From contig NZ_CP150207.1 in NCBI RefSeq assembly GCF_037969765.1, positions 3,031,001-3,095,000 of the forward strand: a stretch of 64,000 bases of DNA, read 5' to 3'. Below are positions 1 to 8,815 of the stretch, piece after piece. Within the stretch, counting starts at the first letter, position 1. Each line of letters starts with the position of its first letter. A model generated the notes under the pieces. It was not told the origin of the DNA. It did no database searches and worked only from the letters and a program-made list of their open reading frames with translations. Origin of the DNA: Paenibacillus sp. FSL W8-0186 (lineage in GTDB: Bacteria > Bacillota > Bacilli > Paenibacillales > Paenibacillaceae). A program made the translations under genes and the position numbers.

Positions 1-256
1 CCTCACCGCCCTGATAGGCGCGGCTGGAGATCAGCCCCGGCAGACCAAATAAATGGTCCCCATGCAGATGTGTGATGAAGATCTTCTCCAGTTTGCTGAG
101 TTTGAGAGGAGAACGAAGAATTTGATGCTGCGTTCCTTCTCCGCAATCAAACAGCCAGAAGGACCGGCGCTCTTCAAGCATGCGAAGGGCGACCGAGGTC
201 ACGTTACGCTCCAAAGATGGAACGCCTGCATTAGTTCCTAAAAAGTAAAGCTCCAT
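1..256 (-). CDS. rnz: Ribonuclease Z, N-terminal part (runs off the left edge)
   Basis: The visible 85 residues begin [14 protein letters not shown] and contain the metallo-beta-lactamase zinc motif HLHGDH (residues about 63-68) preceded by [10 protein letters not shown]. This is the hallmark of RNase Z, the endonuclease that trims the 3' end of tRNA precursors. The start ATG (254-256) is preceded by AAAGGAGAG. The C-terminal part, including the remaining zinc ligands and the flexible exosite arm, lies outside the window. The gene runs in the same direction as metH but is separated from it by a hairpin, so it is probably transcribed from metH read-through or its own promoter. Confidence 0.93.
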   Translation of the reverse strand, partial: MELYFLGTNAGVPSLERNVTSVALRMLEERRSFWLFDCGEGTQHQILRSPLKLSKLEKIFITHLHGDHLFGLPGLISSRAYQGGE

Positions 257-303
257 TCTTCTCTCTCCTTTGAGCTGTAGGTGTAGTTGCCTATTCTATG
301 GTC

Positions 304-330
304 AAAACCCTCCGGGGTACGGAGGGTTTT
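304..330 (-). terminator. Hairpin downstream of metH
   Basis: An inverted repeat AAAACCCTCCG / CGGAGGGTTTT with a 5-base loop lies just past the metH stop codon, in the 85-base gap before rnz. The run of T after the stem is only four bases, so termination may be partial. Confidence 0.6.
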
Positions 331-341
331 GCGAAGTATTA

Positions 342-3300
342 CTAGGCTTTGTCGACGTTGAAATACTGGGCCTGCGGATGAGCAAATACCATGGCAGATA
401 CCGATGCTTCCGGCTCCATCATAAAGCCTTCCGTCAGCTCTACTCCGATATCCTCCGGCTTCATTAGCTGGAATAAAGGACCTTGGTATTCGAGGTCAGG
501 GCAAGCCGGATAACCGAACGATACCCGGATACCTTGGTAACGCGCACCGAGACGCTGCTTCATCGTCATATCCTGCGGATCAGGGAAGCCCCACGTGTCG
601 CGCATCATATGATGAACCCGTTCAGCAAGCCCTTCGGCTACCTCCAGAGCAACGGACTGCAGCGCATGAGAGCGGAGGTAATCCCCCTGCTCCTTCAGCT
701 TCTCGGAACGGTCCCGAATGCCTTGCCCGGCGCTAACGACGAGGAAGCCCACATAATCCATGATGCCGCTGTCGACGGATTTCAGGAAATCGGACAGACA
801 GAGGTACGGCTCAACACGCTGACGCGGGAAGTCAAATCTATGCAGCACCTTCGTATGATCCTGTGGATCATAGATGATGATTTCGTTTCCGGACGATTGC
901 GCAGGGAAGAATTGATACATCGCCTGAGCCTGAATGATCCCGTCGGTGACTGCTTCGTACAGAATTTGATCGACGGTTTCCTTTAGCTGAACCGCTTTGG
1001 AATCTTCTTTAGCTAGCAGCTGCTCAACGGAGCCGCGTAATCCCAAATGATGTCCCAGCAGCATTTGCATATTGATATAAGGAATGATATGGCTTATCGG
1101 ATAATTGCGCAGGATATGGCGTTCCAGATCCGGCGGTGTGAAAACCGGCGCATCGGTCGAGATGTTGGATCTTTGAACACGCGTCAGCTGCGGCAGTTCC
1201 TTGACTGCCACGGCAACGCTGCCCTCGGCTTCCTGCTCTGCCTCCATTTCCAGGCGCATTTCTTCTCTTTTGACCGGATCCATAAGTTTGTTGGCTAAGT
1301 CGAGACCATCCATCGCGTCTTTGGCGTAAATGACCATGCCGTCATACTCCGGACGAATCCGCGTCTTCGTGAATTTCCGGGTCAACGCGGCACCACCAAC
1401 TAGAATCGGCACCTCGATTCCTGCGTTGCGCAAGTCCTGAGCAGTTAATACCATTTGTTGCGCAGACTTCACAAGCAGTCCGGACAGGCCGATCGCATCC
1501 GGCTTCTCTTCGCGATAAGCCTCAATAATACGCTCCGGTGGTACTTTTATACCCAAATTAATGATTTGGTAACCATTGTTGGACAAAATGATCTCAACCA
1601 GATTCTTACCGATATCATGAACGTCTCCCTTTACAGTAGCAAGCAGGATTTTACCCTTCACCGAGGATTCGTTCTTCTCCATAAAAGGCTCCAGGAAAGC
1701 GACCGAGGCCTTCATCACCTCAGCGCTTTGCAGCACCTCCGCAACGATCAGCTCGTTGTTGTTGAACAGGCGGCCAACCTCTTCCATCCCCGCCATCAGC
1801 GGTCCATTGATGACCTCCAGCGGGCTGTATTTCTTCAGAGCTTCCTCCAGATCAGGGATCAGCCCTTCCTTGCTGCCTTCCACGACGTAATTGGCAAGGC
1901 GCTCTTCCAACGTCAAATTATCGGCTTTGGCTTTCTTCTCAACCTTCTTGTCCCGGAATGCGGCCACAAAGGCTGCCAGCGTCTCGTCGCTCGTGTTGAA
2001 AATGAGCTCCTCCGCCAATTTTCGGTCTTCCTCGGAAATCGAAGCATAACGCTCCAGCTTCTCCGTATTGACGATCGCATAATCGAGACCGGCTTTCGTA
2101 CAATGGTACAAATAAACGGAGTTGAGCACCTCACGGCCGGCGTCTGGCAATCCAAAGGAGATGTTGCTCAGACCAAGGATCGTTTTCGCTCTCGGAAATT
2201 TCTCCTTGATCATCCGAATGCCTTCAATCGTCTCCACCGCAGAGCCGATGTATTGGGGATCACCCGAGCCTACCGGGAACATATTCGGGTCAAAAATAAT
2301 ATCCTCCGGCTGCATGCCGTATTTATTCACAAGCAGATCGTAAGCGCGCGAAGCAACCTCCATCTTCGCTTCACGGGATACGGCCTGTCCACGCTCGTCA
2401 ATGAGAATACAGACGACAGCCGCGCCATAACGATGAATAAGCGGAACAATCTGCTGGAATTTCGTCTCGCCGTCTTCAAGGTTAATAGAGTTAATTATCG
2501 CTTTACCTTGGGAATATTTTAGCGCCAGTTCAATAATATGATCATAGGTAGAATCGATCATGATCGGTGCCTTGATTTTCTTCGTGACCATCGGATAAAA
2601 ATTCTTAACAGCATAGGCCTCATCAATATCCGTATCCTGCAGGTTAATATCGATGACCATTGCCCCGCCCTTCACCTGGGAACGGGCAATTTCCGAAGCC
2701 TCATCGAACTTCTCTTCTTTGATCAGTCGCTTGAACTTCCGGGATCCGGAAATATTCGTCCGTTCGCCGATCATAATCGGCCGGTTGTCTTCCTCAAGAT
2801 ATACGGCCTCTACTCCGGACACGGCTGCGGGATGCTTGCCGTTCATTTCCCTTGGAGCATACTGGCTCATCGTCTTCACAAGCGCAGCGATATGATCCGG
2901 CGTCGTTCCACAGCAGCCTCCGGCAATATTCAGCCAGCCCTGCTCCGCGAAGGCGCCCATCTTCATCGCCAGCGATTCCGGCGATTCATGGTATTTGCCG
3001 TTCTCATCCGGCAGCCCTGCGTTCGGATAGCAGCTCACCCCGACACTCGACATGTCAGATAAAGTTCGGATGTGGTCCCGCATGAATTCCGGTCCAGTAG
3101 CACAGTTAAGACCGAAGGAAATCGGCTTCAAATGCTCCAGCGAAACATAAAACGCTTCAATGTTCTGTCCGGCCAGCGTCGTGCCCATCGGCTCGATCGT
3201 ACCCGAAATCATAAGCGGCAGCTTCTTGCCCGCAGCTTCGTAGGCGCGGGAAATACCGATGCTGCCCGCCTTGACGTTCAGCGTATCCTGCGACGTCTCC

Positions 3301-3782
3301 AGCAGCAGGGCATCTACGCCCGCCTCAACGAGCGCGAGTGCCTGCTCTTCATAGCTGGCGATCAATTCGTCAAAGGTAACTCCACCAGTAACCGATAACG
3401 TCTTCGTCGTCGGACCGAGCGCTCCGACCACGTATCTCGGATGTTCCGGCGTACTGTATTTCTCGGCAGCGGCAATCGCCAGACGCGCAGCCGCCAGATT
3501 GATTTCGCGTGCTTTGTCTTGTATATCGTATTCGGCCAGTACGACGGATGTCGCACCGAATGTATTCGTTGATATTAAATCTGCTCCGGCTTCCAAGTAC
3601 TTCTCGTGAATCCCCTGGATCACGTCAGGACGGGTGAGCACGAGCATTTCATTACAGCCGTCCAGCTCTTCGCCTCCGAAATCGGCCGGCGATAAATCCT
3701 CCTGCTGAATCATCGTACCCATGGCACCGTCGAGGATCAATATTCGTTCTTTCATTCTGGACTCCATGCTTGGCTTACTCAT
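342..3782 (-). CDS. metH: Cobalamin-dependent methionine synthase
   Basis: The 1146-residue protein transfers a methyl group from 5-methyltetrahydrofolate via cobalamin to homocysteine, giving methionine. All four modules are visible in order: the homocysteine-binding barrel (ILDGAMGTMIQ near the start, zinc-binding GGCCGTTPDH near residue 300), the pterin-binding barrel (IGERTNISGSRKFK), the B12 domain with the cobalt-ligand motif GDVHDIGK, and the C-terminal activation domain for reductive methylation with S-adenosylmethionine (RxxxGY seen in RVSFGYPACPD). Length matches the family. An in-frame GTG at 3798-3800 overlaps the GGGAGGG ribosome site, so the ATG at 3780-3782 is the better start. 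No S-box or cobalamin riboswitch was recognised upstream. mtnD lies divergently next door, a shared methionine theme. Confidence 0.97.
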   Translation of the reverse strand: MSKPSMESRMKERILILDGAMGTMIQQEDLSPADFGGEELDGCNEMLVLTRPDVIQGIHEKYLEAGADLISTNTFGATSVVLAEYDIQDKAREINLAAARLAIAAAEKYSTPEHPRYVVGALGPTTKTLSVTGGVTFDELIASYEEQALALVEAGVDALLLETSQDTLNVKAGSIGISRAYEAAGKKLPLMISGTIEPMGTTLAGQNIEAFYVSLEHLKPISFGLNCATGPEFMRDHIRTLSDMSSVGVSCYPNAGLPDENGKYHESPESLAMKMGAFAEQGWLNIAGGCCGTTPDHIAALVKTMSQYAPREMNGKHPAAVSGVEAVYLEEDNRPIMIGERTNISGSRKFKRLIKEEKFDEASEIARSQVKGGAMVIDINLQDTDIDEAYAVKNFYPMVTKKIKAPIMIDSTYDHIIELALKYSQGKAIINSINLEDGETKFQQIVPLIHRYGAAVVCILIDERGQAVSREAKMEVASRAYDLLVNKYGMQPEDIIFDPNMFPVGSGDPQYIGSAVETIEGIRMIKEKFPRAKTILGLSNISFGLPDAGREVLNSVYLYHCTKAGLDYAIVNTEKLERYASISEEDRKLAEELIFNTSDETLAAFVAAFRDKKVEKKAKADNLTLEERLANYVVEGSKEGLIPDLEEALKKYSPLEVINGPLMAGMEEVGRLFNNNELIVAEVLQSAEVMKASVAFLEPFMEKNESSVKGKILLATVKGDVHDIGKNLVEIILSNNGYQIINLGIKVPPERIIEAYREEKPDAIGLSGLLVKSAQQMVLTAQDLRNAGIEVPILVGGAALTRKFTKTRIRPEYDGMVIYAKDAMDGLDLANKLMDPVKREEMRLEMEAEQEAEGSVAVAVKELPQLTRVQRSNISTDAPVFTPPDLERHILRNYPISHIIPYINMQMLLGHHLGLRGSVEQLLAKEDSKAVQLKETVDQILYEAVTDGIIQAQAMYQFFPAQSSGNEIIIYDPQDHTKVLHRFDFPRQRVEPYLCLSDFLKSVDSGIMDYVGFLVVSAGQGIRDRSEKLKEQGDYLRSHALQSVALEVAEGLAERVHHMMRDTWGFPDPQDMTMKQRLGARYQGIRVSFGYPACPDLEYQGPLFQLMKPEDIGVELTEGFMMEPEASVSAMVFAHPQAQYFNVDKA

Positions 3783-3987
3783 GATCTTAATCCCTCCCAC
3801 AAAACATTAACATTTAGTTTAACAGAACAAAGCGCTAAAGAAAAGGTGCTAACCAATTTACTTGAGTCAGCAAACCCTTTTACGGACTAAGTTCAAGCAG
3901 CTCGGACCCAACTGAATTTAAGTGTCGACAACCCGGGGACGTATCGGATATAATTCAATCATATCCATAAGAAAGCGGGGTAATCCT
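3783..3987. other. metH/mtnD divergent intergenic region
   Basis: About 200 bases separate the divergent metH and mtnD starts. The stretch must hold both promoters. The leader is too short and lacks the conserved blocks expected of a SAM-I riboswitch on either strand. No operator was recognised. Confidence 0.5.
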
Positions 3988-4530
3988 ATGGCGGAAATCA
4001 GAATAAGAAATACGAACGAAATTATTTCAGGAGACGATAATGTTCGGGAATTCCTAAATCAATATGAAGTAATTTATGAGCACTGGGATGTGAGCAAGCT
4101 GCCTGCCGGGCTCCAAAACAATTTCACCTTGTCTGACGAACAAAAAAGCGAAATTCTGAACACCTTTGATGCAGAAATTCAAGACCTGGTTGCACGCCGC
4201 GGTTACCGGACATGGGATGTCATCACACTCAGCGAAGCGACACCAAACATTGAGGAACTGCTCGCCAAATTCGAGCAGGTTCACACGCACACAGAAGATG
4301 AAATTCGCGTCATTGTTGCCGGTGCAGGAACATTTATCATTAAAGGCGATGGAGATACAGGTTATTTCGACGTGAATCTCGTGCCTGGAGATCTTATCTC
4401 TGTACCGGAGAATACAGCCCATTTCTTCACCCTGACAGACGAACGCAAGGTCGTGGCTGTCCGCCTCTTCGTCGAAGAGAATGGCTGGATCGCTCACCCT
4501 TATGATGATCCTACTTTTAAAAAGGCATAA
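3988..4530 (+). CDS. mtnD: Acireductone dioxygenase
   Basis: The 180-residue cupin-fold protein oxidises the acireductone intermediate of the methionine salvage pathway, which recycles methylthioadenosine from polyamine and SAM metabolism. The family's metal ligands are visible as H99-x-H101-x3-E105 (HTHTEDE) and H145 (ENTAHFF). With iron the enzyme makes the methionine precursor keto acid; the Ni form makes an off-pathway product. The ATG at 3988 follows AAAGCGGGG at suitable spacing; an in-frame start 22 codons upstream has no ribosome site. Other mtn genes are not in the window, so this looks like a detached member. A strong two-way hairpin follows. Confidence 0.94.
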   Translation: MAEIRIRNTNEIISGDDNVREFLNQYEVIYEHWDVSKLPAGLQNNFTLSDEQKSEILNTFDAEIQDLVARRGYRTWDVITLSEATPNIEELLAKFEQVHTHTEDEIRVIVAGAGTFIIKGDGDTGYFDVNLVPGDLISVPENTAHFFTLTDERKVVAVRLFVEENGWIAHPYDDPTFKKA

Positions 4531-4550
4531 GCCCAATCTCATGAATCCAA

Positions 4551-4594
4551 AAAAGCTGCTTTCGATTCCCTATGGGACACCGGAAGCAGCTTTT
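4551..4594. terminator. Bidirectional terminator between mtnD and the HAD gene
   Basis: A 14-base stem, AAAAGCTGCTTTCG pairing with CGGAAGCAGCTTTT, encloses a 16-base loop. A-rich and T-rich flanks make it usable from both converging genes. Confidence 0.8.
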
Positions 4595-4614
4595 GCTTAT
4601 TATTTTATAAATGG

Positions 4615-5406
4615 CTAATTCGCAGCAATAATATCATGAAGCTCGGATAAGTGCTTAATTTCATAAGTCGGAACGATTTGGTCGTCACGCGTATGGCCAA
4701 CACGATTGATCCATACTGCAGTCATGCCTACACCAAGCGAACCAATGATGTCCGTAGTCAGCTTGTCCCCGACCATGATGGCCTCGTTCGCCTCAACTCC
4801 TAGCCGCTCCAAGGCATGCCGGAATATTGTAGAATCCGGTTTTCCCTTGCCGAACGCACCGGAAATAATAATTTCGTCAAAAAATGGCGCAAGCTCCGGA
4901 ACCCCATCCAGCTTCTCCTGCTGCAGTGCCGGACAGCCATTGGTCAATAGAAGCAGCTTGACTTTACCTTTCAGCTCCTTCAAGACCTGGAACGTCTCCT
5001 CGTACACATGCGGACGGGAACGTCTTTCCTTGCCGAACTGTTCGGCAAGCTCCGCAGCAAGCTCCTCGTTGTCTACGCCTAAAGCAAGCAAGCCGCGGCG
5101 CCAGGATTCCTTGCGATACACGGGAGCCAGCTGCTCCAGCTTGCGGAATTCAGGCTGCTCTCCCGCCGAAAAATGAGCCCATAGCCCCTCAAACGGATTG
5201 ATCCCGATCATTTTGGTAAACGGAAAAGTCTCATACGATTCATACAGCGCTCTAGCCTCTTTGCGTACGGCCTCCTCCAGCTTCGCCGGATCGGTGCCAA
5301 CCGCTCTTTGAGCCTGCAAACAGGTTTCGGAAAAAGCCTCACTTACGCTGCGCTCGTCCCATAGCAAGGTATCATCCAAATCGAAACAAACCGCTTTGAT
5401 TGTCAT
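4615..5406 (-). CDS. HAD-family phosphatase (YjjG/YfnB-like)
   Basis: The 263-residue cytoplasmic protein belongs to the haloacid dehalogenase superfamily, subfamily IA. Motif I is CFDLDDTLLW, with the nucleophile D9 and general acid D11. A helical cap follows (about residues 20-125), then motif II LLLLTNGCP, motif III lysine in GKGKPD, and motif IV MVGDKLTTD. This is the architecture of small-molecule phosphatases such as nucleotidase YjjG and YfnB. The substrate cannot be read from sequence. The start ATG is preceded by GGACAAGAGA. It runs in the same direction as the next upstream gene, 35 bases away, so co-transcription is likely. Confidence 0.85.
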   Translation of the reverse strand: MTIKAVCFDLDDTLLWDERSVSEAFSETCLQAQRAVGTDPAKLEEAVRKEARALYESYETFPFTKMIGINPFEGLWAHFSAGEQPEFRKLEQLAPVYRKESWRRGLLALGVDNEELAAELAEQFGKERRSRPHVYEETFQVLKELKGKVKLLLLTNGCPALQQEKLDGVPELAPFFDEIIISGAFGKGKPDSTIFRHALERLGVEANEAIMVGDKLTTDIIGSLGVGMTAVWINRVGHTRDDQIVPTYEIKHLSELHDIIAAN

Positions 5407-5441
5407 TCGTTCTCTTGTCCTCTCTTCTCCCGATAAATTGT

Positions 5442-5975
5442 TTATTCTTTAACGAAATCCACTTTATGTGTTTTCGCAAAAGTCTCTAGCCGTTCTGCCA
5501 TCGCTGGCGTATCGAACAAATTTCTTTTACGGTAGAACACCCAGTTCTGTCCGCCGGCCTTCGGCGTAATGGTGATTTTATTTGGAGTCGCTGTGATTTT
5601 GCTAATTTGCCCCGCTTCCAGCATCCGGTCCCGGTTAAGCTTGGCCGTGAACAAATAATTTTTATTGATCCGCAAATAAGGCTTGTTAAGGAACAATGCT
5701 ATGGCCAAAATGACGTAAAGGACGATCGTTAGCCAGAACATCGTTGTGCTAACCTCAGCACTGCCGCCTGCCAGCGCAACGCCTGCATACAATCCAGCCA
5801 GCAAAATAAGCAGTAATGGAAGGATGATTTTTCTGCCTTTAAACACATCCCCGTCTCCCCGGGCTCCCATCCTGCTTCCTGTGCCAGTTCGTCCGGCCTT
5901 ATTGCCCTGCGGGTTCTTCCCTTTCTTGTTTAATTTCATCTGATTGCGTTCAACTTTTCTGTCAAATGAAGCCAT
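5442..5975 (-). CDS. Conserved two-span membrane protein, unknown function
   Basis: The 177-residue protein has a basic, Gly/Lys-rich N-terminus (about 45 residues), two membrane segments (about residues 50-69 and 78-97) and a C-terminal soluble part of about 80 residues. That part ends KTHKVDFVKE and has a beta-rich pattern (YLFTAKLNRDRML...KITITPKAGG) resembling small PH-like domains of Bacillus membrane proteins. I do not recognise a named family. The ATG at 5973-5975 follows AGGAGGAAG. It sits 20 bases from the aldo/keto reductase stop and probably shares its transcript. Confidence 0.7.
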   Translation of the reverse strand: MASFDRKVERNQMKLNKKGKNPQGNKAGRTGTGSRMGARGDGDVFKGRKIILPLLLILLAGLYAGVALAGGSAEVSTTMFWLTIVLYVILAIALFLNKPYLRINKNYLFTAKLNRDRMLEAGQISKITATPNKITITPKAGGQNWVFYRKRNLFDTPAMAERLETFAKTHKVDFVKE

Positions 5976-5995
5976 CCATCTTCCTCCTAGATGAT

Positions 5996-6988
5996 TTAAA
6001 TATTTCTCCTAAATTTGTTCAGGAACCGGGCGGGATATTCATCAGGCAACGCGCTTGCTTCATCCAGGCGTTGACGCAGCTCCTGCGGCAGTCTCCAGTC
6101 GACCGAACCCATGTTCTCCTCGAATTGTGCGAATGTGCTCGCACCGAAAATCGGAGACGTGATGCATGGCTGCTCCAGCAGCCAATTGAGCGAGACCTGT
6201 GCAGGGGTTTTGCCCGTTTCTTCCGCTACAGCCAATACGGTATCCAGAATCGCGAAGTTCTTATCCTCTGCGCGGTACTGCCAGCTGCTTTCCCCTGTTT
6301 TGGCGGTTCCCAGGCGGCCTTCACTCGGCGTTTCGCCCCGGCGGTATTTGCCGGTCAAGAATCCGCCGCCAAGCGGAGCCCATGGAATGATGCCGACCTT
6401 CTCTTCAGCGCATAAGGAGACCAGCTCACGGTCCGCTTCCCTGTTCACCAGGCTGTACTGCTGCTGTAAAGAAATATAGCGGGAGTACCCTCTGAAATCG
6501 CTGATGCCCAGGCTTTTCATTAATTGCCATGACAAATAATTCGAACAGCCTATGTAACGTACTTTGCCGGAGGTCACCAGATCATCCAGAGCTCTCAGCG
6601 TCTCCTCAACTGGCGTATCCGCATCCCAGACGTGAATTTGATAAAGATCGATGTAATCCGTGCCCAGCCTTTTCAGACTCGCATCCACTCCGTCCATGAT
6701 TCGCTTGCGGGAAGCTCCGAAGCCATTCACGTCCGGAGAGGTGCGCATCCGAACCTTCGTAGCGAGAATGACTTCCGAACGGCGGTCTTTAATGTACTTG
6801 CCGACGATTTCCTCAGAGCGTCCTTCGGTGTACACATCGGCCGTATCGATAAAATTGCCGCCCTGATCCAAAAAGGCGGCGATCATGCGGGCCGATTCCG
6901 CTTCATCTGTCTGCCCGCCGAAGGTCATGCTTCCCAAACATAGCCGTGATACAGCCAAACCGCTTTTGCCAAGATATGCGTATTCCAT
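5996..6988 (-). CDS. Aldo/keto reductase
   Basis: The 330-residue protein is a TIM-barrel NADPH-dependent oxidoreductase. The catalytic tetrad is visible: Asp in FIDTADVYTEGRSEE, Tyr of the same motif, Lys in ILATKVRM, and His in YQIHVWD. The C-terminal cofactor signature with SPIFGAST is also present. The family reduces aldehydes and ketones; many Gram-positive members (YhdN, IolS-like) act in general carbonyl stress. The substrate is not deducible. AAGGAGGTTCAAATCT precedes the ATG. Confidence 0.9.
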   Translation of the reverse strand: MEYAYLGKSGLAVSRLCLGSMTFGGQTDEAESARMIAAFLDQGGNFIDTADVYTEGRSEEIVGKYIKDRRSEVILATKVRMRTSPDVNGFGASRKRIMDGVDASLKRLGTDYIDLYQIHVWDADTPVEETLRALDDLVTSGKVRYIGCSNYLSWQLMKSLGISDFRGYSRYISLQQQYSLVNREADRELVSLCAEEKVGIIPWAPLGGGFLTGKYRRGETPSEGRLGTAKTGESSWQYRAEDKNFAILDTVLAVAEETGKTPAQVSLNWLLEQPCITSPIFGASTFAQFEENMGSVDWRLPQELRQRLDEASALPDEYPARFLNKFRRNI

Positions 6989-7038
6989 AGATTTGAACCT
7001 CCTTACTCTTATGTAAAAGCCGGACCTATAGGCCGGCC

Positions 7039-7212
7039 TTATTTATCCACCACTTCAATTGATTCTAACTGCTGACGGAAATTTCTTCTTATGTTCTGAA
7101 GGTACGTCTCCCGGAGCTGAGCGCGCTCCAGCATTTCATCCTCCGTTAGTCCTTCAGCCTTGTTCTTGCGCGCTAATTCATTAATACGCCGTACCATTGC
7201 ATCTATATCCAT
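7039..7212 (-). CDS. DUF896 (YnzC-family) small protein
   Basis: A 57-residue, highly charged helical protein beginning MDIDAMVRRINELARKNKAEGLTEDE. This matches the DUF896 family of short cytoplasmic proteins, one member of which (B. subtilis YnzC) lies in the SOS-regulated yneA operon. The in-frame GTG five codons upstream overlaps the AGGAGG ribosome site, so the ATG at 7210-7212 is taken. It lies about 1.6 kb from the lexA/yneA pair here; no SOS box was seen directly upstream. Function unknown. Confidence 0.85.
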   Translation of the reverse strand: MDIDAMVRRINELARKNKAEGLTEDEMLERAQLRETYLQNIRRNFRQQLESIEVVDK

Positions 7213-7302
7213 AGTTTCCTCCTGCACATAAATTCATGAATTCCCTTTAACATTGACATGACTGATAAAGGTTGTCAAGATACCAGACTCTGAAGAACTC
7301 AG

Positions 7303-8070
7303 CTATTGAATCCGAGCTGCAAACGAGATGTTCTCCACGATAATCGGCGCCCCGGCCAATATAGTATCTTCTTCAAGAATAAGTGTTAAATCCGCTGTAG
7401 TCAAACGGTACAAGCTGCGCTCCTGCATGACTCCATTAATGAATAAATTTGAATATCCGTTCATCCCCATCCCTTGGAACTCTGAAGCCAAGCTGCCGTC
7501 ATCATCTGTAAACCAGGCAGCCGGAATACGGACAGTACCTGTCAATTCCTCGGGAGGAAAATAAAAATAACGAAAGGCGCTCGGCAGGATCGTTATTCCA
7601 GGAACTTCGCCCGGGGAGCCTTGTGGGCCTTCAGGACCTTGTGACCCTGGTGGGCCTTGAGGGCCTGGCATACCTCGGTCGCCTTGAGCGCCCGGTAATC
7701 CCGCTTGCCCTATGGCGCCCGGCGCCCCCTGCAATCCCGACTCTCCCTGCGGACCAGGTGCTCCCGCTGTCCCCTCTTTTCCCGGCAGACCTGGTGCGCC
7801 ATTCCCTCTCACCAGCCCTGCTCGACTCGGCGAGCAGGACTCCCCCCGTTCTACTTGCGGCCCCTGCCCGATGATCCGCTGGATGATCCTTCCACTCTGC
7901 CTTGAACAAAATCGCTGATTTCTCCGCATGGAACGCTGACGGCATTTTTTCTTCTTTCTTATTAAAATTTTTCTTCTTTTATTGCAGCCTTGTCTGATTA
8001 ACTCTTTCATTCCAGTATTTCTATTTGTCGCTTTACCATTCCTCTTATGCTTGGCCGCAGTTGTAGACAT
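7303..8070 (-). CDS. Collagen-like protein with C-terminal DUF4183 domain
   Basis: The 255-residue protein has a very basic N-terminus rich in Lys/Arg (residues 1-70), a collagen-like Gly-X-Y tract of about 20 triplets (about residues 88-150, [10 protein letters not shown] to GPQGSPGEV), and a C-terminal DUF4183 domain ([13 protein letters not shown]..., [15 protein letters not shown]). Collagen-like stalks with globular C-termini are typical of spore exosporium or coat filaments such as BclA. The paired divergent neighbour carries the same DUF4183 domain. The GGAAGGTG ribosome site fits the ATG at 8068-8070. A sigma-K-like -10 lies upstream. The basic N-terminus lacks the BclA exosporium leader motif, so the anchoring mode is unknown. 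Confidence 0.85.
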   Translation of the reverse strand: MSTTAAKHKRNGKATNRNTGMKELIRQGCNKRRKILIRKKKKCRQRSMRRNQRFCSRQSGRIIQRIIGQGPQVERGESCSPSRAGLVRGNGAPGLPGKEGTAGAPGPQGESGLQGAPGAIGQAGLPGAQGDRGMPGPQGPPGSQGPEGPQGSPGEVPGITILPSAFRYFYFPPEELTGTVRIPAAWFTDDDGSLASEFQGMGMNGYSNLFINGVMQERSLYRLTTADLTLILEEDTILAGAPIIVENISFAARIQ

Positions 8071-8101
8071 GATGAACACCTTCCGCGTTTGAGTAATTGT
8101 A

Positions 8102-8110
8102 TATCATATG
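8102..8110 (-). promoter_or_regulatory. Candidate sigma-K-type -10 for the collagen-like gene
   Basis: CATATGATA on the minus strand matches the sporulation sigma-K -10 pattern CATAnnnTA and lies about 30 bases before the start codon. A clear -35 AC at the right distance is not evident, so this is tentative. Confidence 0.3.
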
Positions 8111-8194
8111 TCTCTGTAGATTTAGAGGAGTAGACATATATCTACGCCGGATAACGTTAAATCCATATTTTTGTGCAGACGTTAATCGCCGTTT

Positions 8195-8221
8195 CACCCC
8201 CCCGCAAGCTTTCATTCTATA
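8195..8221 (+). promoter_or_regulatory. Candidate sigma-K-type promoter for the DUF4183 gene
   Basis: CACC (8195-8198) is followed after about 15 bases by CATTCTATA (8213-8221), one mismatch from CATAnnnTA. Spacing and position fit a mother-cell sporulation promoter. Confidence 0.3.
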
Positions 8222-8297
8222 TATTGGATCGACAGCAGGCAGCTTCTGCATTCGATAACCACTCGCTTTGTCAATCTACAATAAAGGAGGTGAATAC

Positions 8298-8714
8298 ATG
8301 CCTGTAATCAAACCGGTATTTACAGCCACCGCCTCCGCGCCGATTGCCTCCGGGGGAGTAATTACAACGACCATTAATCCCGTTACAACGCGCTACTTCG
8401 CTGCTATCACTGCCGACATGATTGGAGCCACTGAGACGACGATTCTTGCTGCCAGCTTTACGGACGACGATGACGCTCCTATTACGGATCTGCCCACAAT
8501 TACGGCAGCTAACGACTATTTCAACGTCTATATCAACGGAGTTCTGCAGCAAAACTCCTTATCTACGCTTATGACGGCAAGCTTGGTGCTTGCCACTACA
8601 GATCTCCTCATCGGAACGCCCGTAACGCTTGAGGTCGCCAGCTTTGCTGGAGCCGCGTCTGATTTAACGACCCCGCCAACCATCTCTGCGCCCGACATTA
8701 CAATTAATACGTAA
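8298..8714 (+). CDS. DUF4183 domain protein (likely spore surface)
   Basis: A 138-residue protein consisting almost entirely of one DUF4183 domain: a Thr/Ala-rich start, then TRYFAAITADM, SFTDDDD, DYFNVYINGVLQQNSL and a beta-rich end. The same landmarks (TDDDG, NLFINGV) occur in the C-terminal domain of the divergent collagen-like protein, so the two are paralogues facing each other. DUF4183 proteins are common in spore-forming Bacillales and often carry collagen repeats; a role in the spore outer layers is inferred. No signal peptide, consistent with mother-cell synthesis. AAAGGAGGTG precedes the ATG at 8298. Confidence 0.85.
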   Translation: MPVIKPVFTATASAPIASGGVITTTINPVTTRYFAAITADMIGATETTILAASFTDDDDAPITDLPTITAANDYFNVYINGVLQQNSLSTLMTASLVLATTDLLIGTPVTLEVASFAGAASDLTTPPTISAPDITINT

Positions 8715-8721
8715 CTAACAC

Positions 8722-8760
8722 AAAGAAGGAACCGCAAATAAGACTTGCGGCTCCTTCTTT
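8722..8760 (+). terminator. Terminator after the DUF4183 gene
   Basis: AAAGAAGGAaCCGCAA pairs with TTGCGGcTCCTTCTTT around a 7-base loop. A and T runs flank the stem. Confidence 0.8.
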
Positions 8761-8815
8761 GGCGTAAAGCACATTTAGAACATGAATCGATATTTATGAA
8801 TAGCTGAACCTAAAC

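Noticed and set aside
1455..2522. 355-codon frame on the plus strand inside metH
   Set aside because: It lies fully antisense to conserved metH sequence, has no ribosome site of note, and its protein has no recognisable motif.
3783..3987. SAM (S-box) or cobalamin riboswitch upstream of metH or mtnD
   Set aside because: The interval is only about 200 bases and shows none of the conserved S-box or cobalamin-element blocks.
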